Shown piece after piece: positions 63,049 through 64,000 of a DNA stretch of 64,000 nt; the first letter of the stretch is position 1; each line of letters starts with the position of its first letter. The stretch covers positions 3,979,501 to 4,043,500 of the forward strand of contig NZ_CP051651.1 of the NCBI RefSeq assembly GCF_012848175.1, given 5' to 3'. Both the position numbers and the translations under genes were made by a program. Below the pieces are notes generated by a model. The model was not told the DNA's origin. It searched no databases and saw only the letters and a program-made list of their open reading frames with translations. Source of the DNA: Xanthomonas campestris pv. badrii. Lineage in GTDB: Bacteria > Pseudomonadota > Gammaproteobacteria > Xanthomonadales > Xanthomonadaceae.

Positions 63049-63522
63049 ATGCACATGCAGTCACTGATCAGGAACGCCGCCATCGCTGTGGCCACCGCCG
63101 CCTTGCTGGCCGGCTGCGCCAGCAGCTCCAAGGTGATGCTGGGCCAGGCCCGCGCACCAATCGATCCGGCCCAGGTGCAGGTGTACTCGCACGCACCGGT
63201 CGGTTCGGTGGAGATCGCCCAGCTCGAATCCACCAGCGCCGCCGGCTTCGGCACCCAGGGCCAGACAGATGCGGCTGTGCAACGGCTCAAGCGCGAAGCG
63301 GCCAAGCTGGGTGCCAATGGCGTGGTGATCGTCGGCGTCGGCTCGGAGCGCTCCGGCGGCGGCCTCTCGGTCGGCGGTGGCAGCTACGGCGGCCGCGTCG
63401 GCGGCGGCCTGGGCATCGGCATCCCGACCACGCAAAAACGCGCAGCCGGCATGGCGATCTGGGTGCCCGCGGGTGCAGAGGTTCCTCAACCCATACAGCC
63501 ATCATCGCCTCAGGTACGTTGA
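63049..63522 (+). CDS. Glycine-rich lipoprotein
   Basis: A 157-residue lipoprotein precursor with signal peptide and lipobox LAGC (about Cys24 from 63049). The mature part contains a compact domain (VQVYSHAPVGSVEIAQLESTSAAGFGTQGQTDAAVQRLKREAAKLGANGVVIVGVGSE) like YbjQ/heavy-metal-binding-type folds, then a Gly/Ser-rich stretch (GGLSVGGGSYGGRVGGGLGIGIP). A second in-frame ATG at 63055 is an equal start candidate. Likely outer-membrane or periplasmic; function unknown. Confidence 0.8.
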   Translation: MHMQSLIRNAAIAVATAALLAGCASSSKVMLGQARAPIDPAQVQVYSHAPVGSVEIAQLESTSAAGFGTQGQTDAAVQRLKREAAKLGANGVVIVGVGSERSGGGLSVGGGSYGGRVGGGLGIGIPTTQKRAAGMAIWVPAGAEVPQPIQPSSPQVR

Positions 63523-63547
63523 GCAAGCCTGGGGAGAAATGGATACC

Positions 63548-63700
63548 TTAGTTGCCCCACGTCTCACCGAGGGTTGCAGCCATCGCGTGTTGGATGCCTT
63601 GCCAAGGCTCTTTGGTAAGCTTGGTGGCCGGATAGTATCCTTTGCTTATGTTGCCTGACTGACTTGATCGGGTTTCCGCTCGAACGTGCAGATCCTTCAT
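63548..63700 (-). other. Possible small gene or 3' remnant on the minus strand
   Basis: A 50-codon open frame beginning MKDLHVRAETRSSQ and ending KLTKEPWQGIQHAMAATLGETWGN. The composition (aromatic-rich, balanced charge, natural C-terminus) looks like real protein, unlike the surrounding chance frames. A GTG at 63721 would extend it by seven residues (VLGPILV). I do not recognise the family; it may be the tail of a decayed gene. Confidence 0.35.
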
Positions 63701-63753
63701 GACGAGGATCGGACCGAGCACACGGTGTCACTTCGCTAACAGAGGGAATCGTT

Positions 63754-64000
63754 ATGAAACGCTGGATATGGATATTGGTTGGCGCTGTTGGTTTGCAAAA
63801 CACCGCTTCAGCCTCGACACCGCACCAGAAACTGGTTTGTCGTATGGACGATCCTTTTCTATTCTGCACGAAGGGGTGCGACACGCCTGACTACAACTGG
63901 AAGCCTTTGGACCCGATTTCTGGTACCTGGACACCCGTTGCGCCCTACTGTCCATTCCCCACACCGACATCAACAAACTACTGTGAAGGCTGGACAATGA
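63754..64000 (+). CDS. Small secreted cysteine-containing protein, truncated by window end
   Basis: The frame starts MKRWIWILVGAVGLQNTASA, a signal peptide, followed by a hydrophilic, Cys/Trp/Pro-rich sequence (LVCRMDDPFLFCTKGCDTPDYNWKPLDPISGTWTPVAPYCPFP...NYCEGWTM) with at least five cysteines, suggesting disulfides in the periplasm. AGGGA lies before the ATG. No stop occurs before 64000. The GC content is lower than in the rest of the window. No family recognised. Confidence 0.6.
   Translation, partial: MKRWIWILVGAVGLQNTASASTPHQKLVCRMDDPFLFCTKGCDTPDYNWKPLDPISGTWTPVAPYCPFPTPTSTNYCEGWTM

Overview
The window is a GC-rich gammaproteobacterial chromosome segment whose gene content points to Xanthomonas or a very close relative (Lysobacteraceae): a Xanthomonas-type thymidylate kinase, PhoP/PhoQ, a DUF1501/DUF1800 pair, a KatB catalase next to an ankyrin protein, tandem entericidins, and paired roadblock proteins with a small GTPase. 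Species cannot be fixed from sequence reading alone. Housekeeping genes include trpS, tmk, coaX, birA, arginase, dusA, dinG, aroE, hemB and one tRNA-Thr(TGT).

Layout. 1-5.1 kb: end of a HAD hydrolase, an M17 leucyl aminopeptidase, a catalase-like haem peroxidase with a cytochrome b561, an intergenic repeat, and a ThuA protein. 5.2-12.4 kb: a DesK/LuxR-type two-component pair divergent from a MacA-like adaptor, MacB-like ATPase and two FtsX permeases, probably one regulated efflux or envelope-stress unit. 12.5-22.7 kb: lipoprotein hydrolase, two EamA transporters, a Rap1a/Tai-like secreted protein, M28 peptidase, MBL hydrolase, trpS, CsbD, two entericidin lipoproteins too short for ordinary ORF cut-offs, and arginase. 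23-25.5 kb: roadblock, roadblock, unknown protein, Ras-like GTPase. 26-36.4 kb: tmk, tRNA-Thr, birA-coaX-SPOR operon, MtfA-like peptidase, DUF1501/DUF1800 pair, and a PepSY protein upstream of phoP-phoQ.

37.57-50.33 kb: a complete integrative and mobilizable element inserted in the 5' end of dusA, flanked by 19-bp direct repeats inside the PMMDWT-coding segment. It carries a tyrosine integrase, a HigB/HigA-type toxin-antitoxin pair, a repressor with a twin-operator control region, a replication-type HTH protein, a palindrome-rich putative oriT, MobC and a MOBP-like relaxase, a PrtN-like regulator, and a short conjugation module (four-TM protein, lipoprotein, TrbL/VirB6). Its right end holds a two-gene cargo: an AAA+ ATPase translationally coupled to a cytoplasmic subtilisin-like protease. 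This pair is my best candidate for a little-described conflict or defence system. The element supplies a new start and 27-residue N-terminus to the intact dusA, and the displaced original 5' end survives as a 26-codon stub at the right junction.

50.4-64 kb: a multiply frameshifted NIPSNAP pseudogene next to the right junction, ankB-katB, DinG helicase, aroE, a PD40 beta-propeller gene broken by a one-base frameshift, a PepSY-flavoreductase fusion with a Fur-box-like sequence at its start, hemB, a glycine-rich lipoprotein, and at the right edge an AT-richer stretch with a small cysteine-containing secreted protein that runs out of the window.
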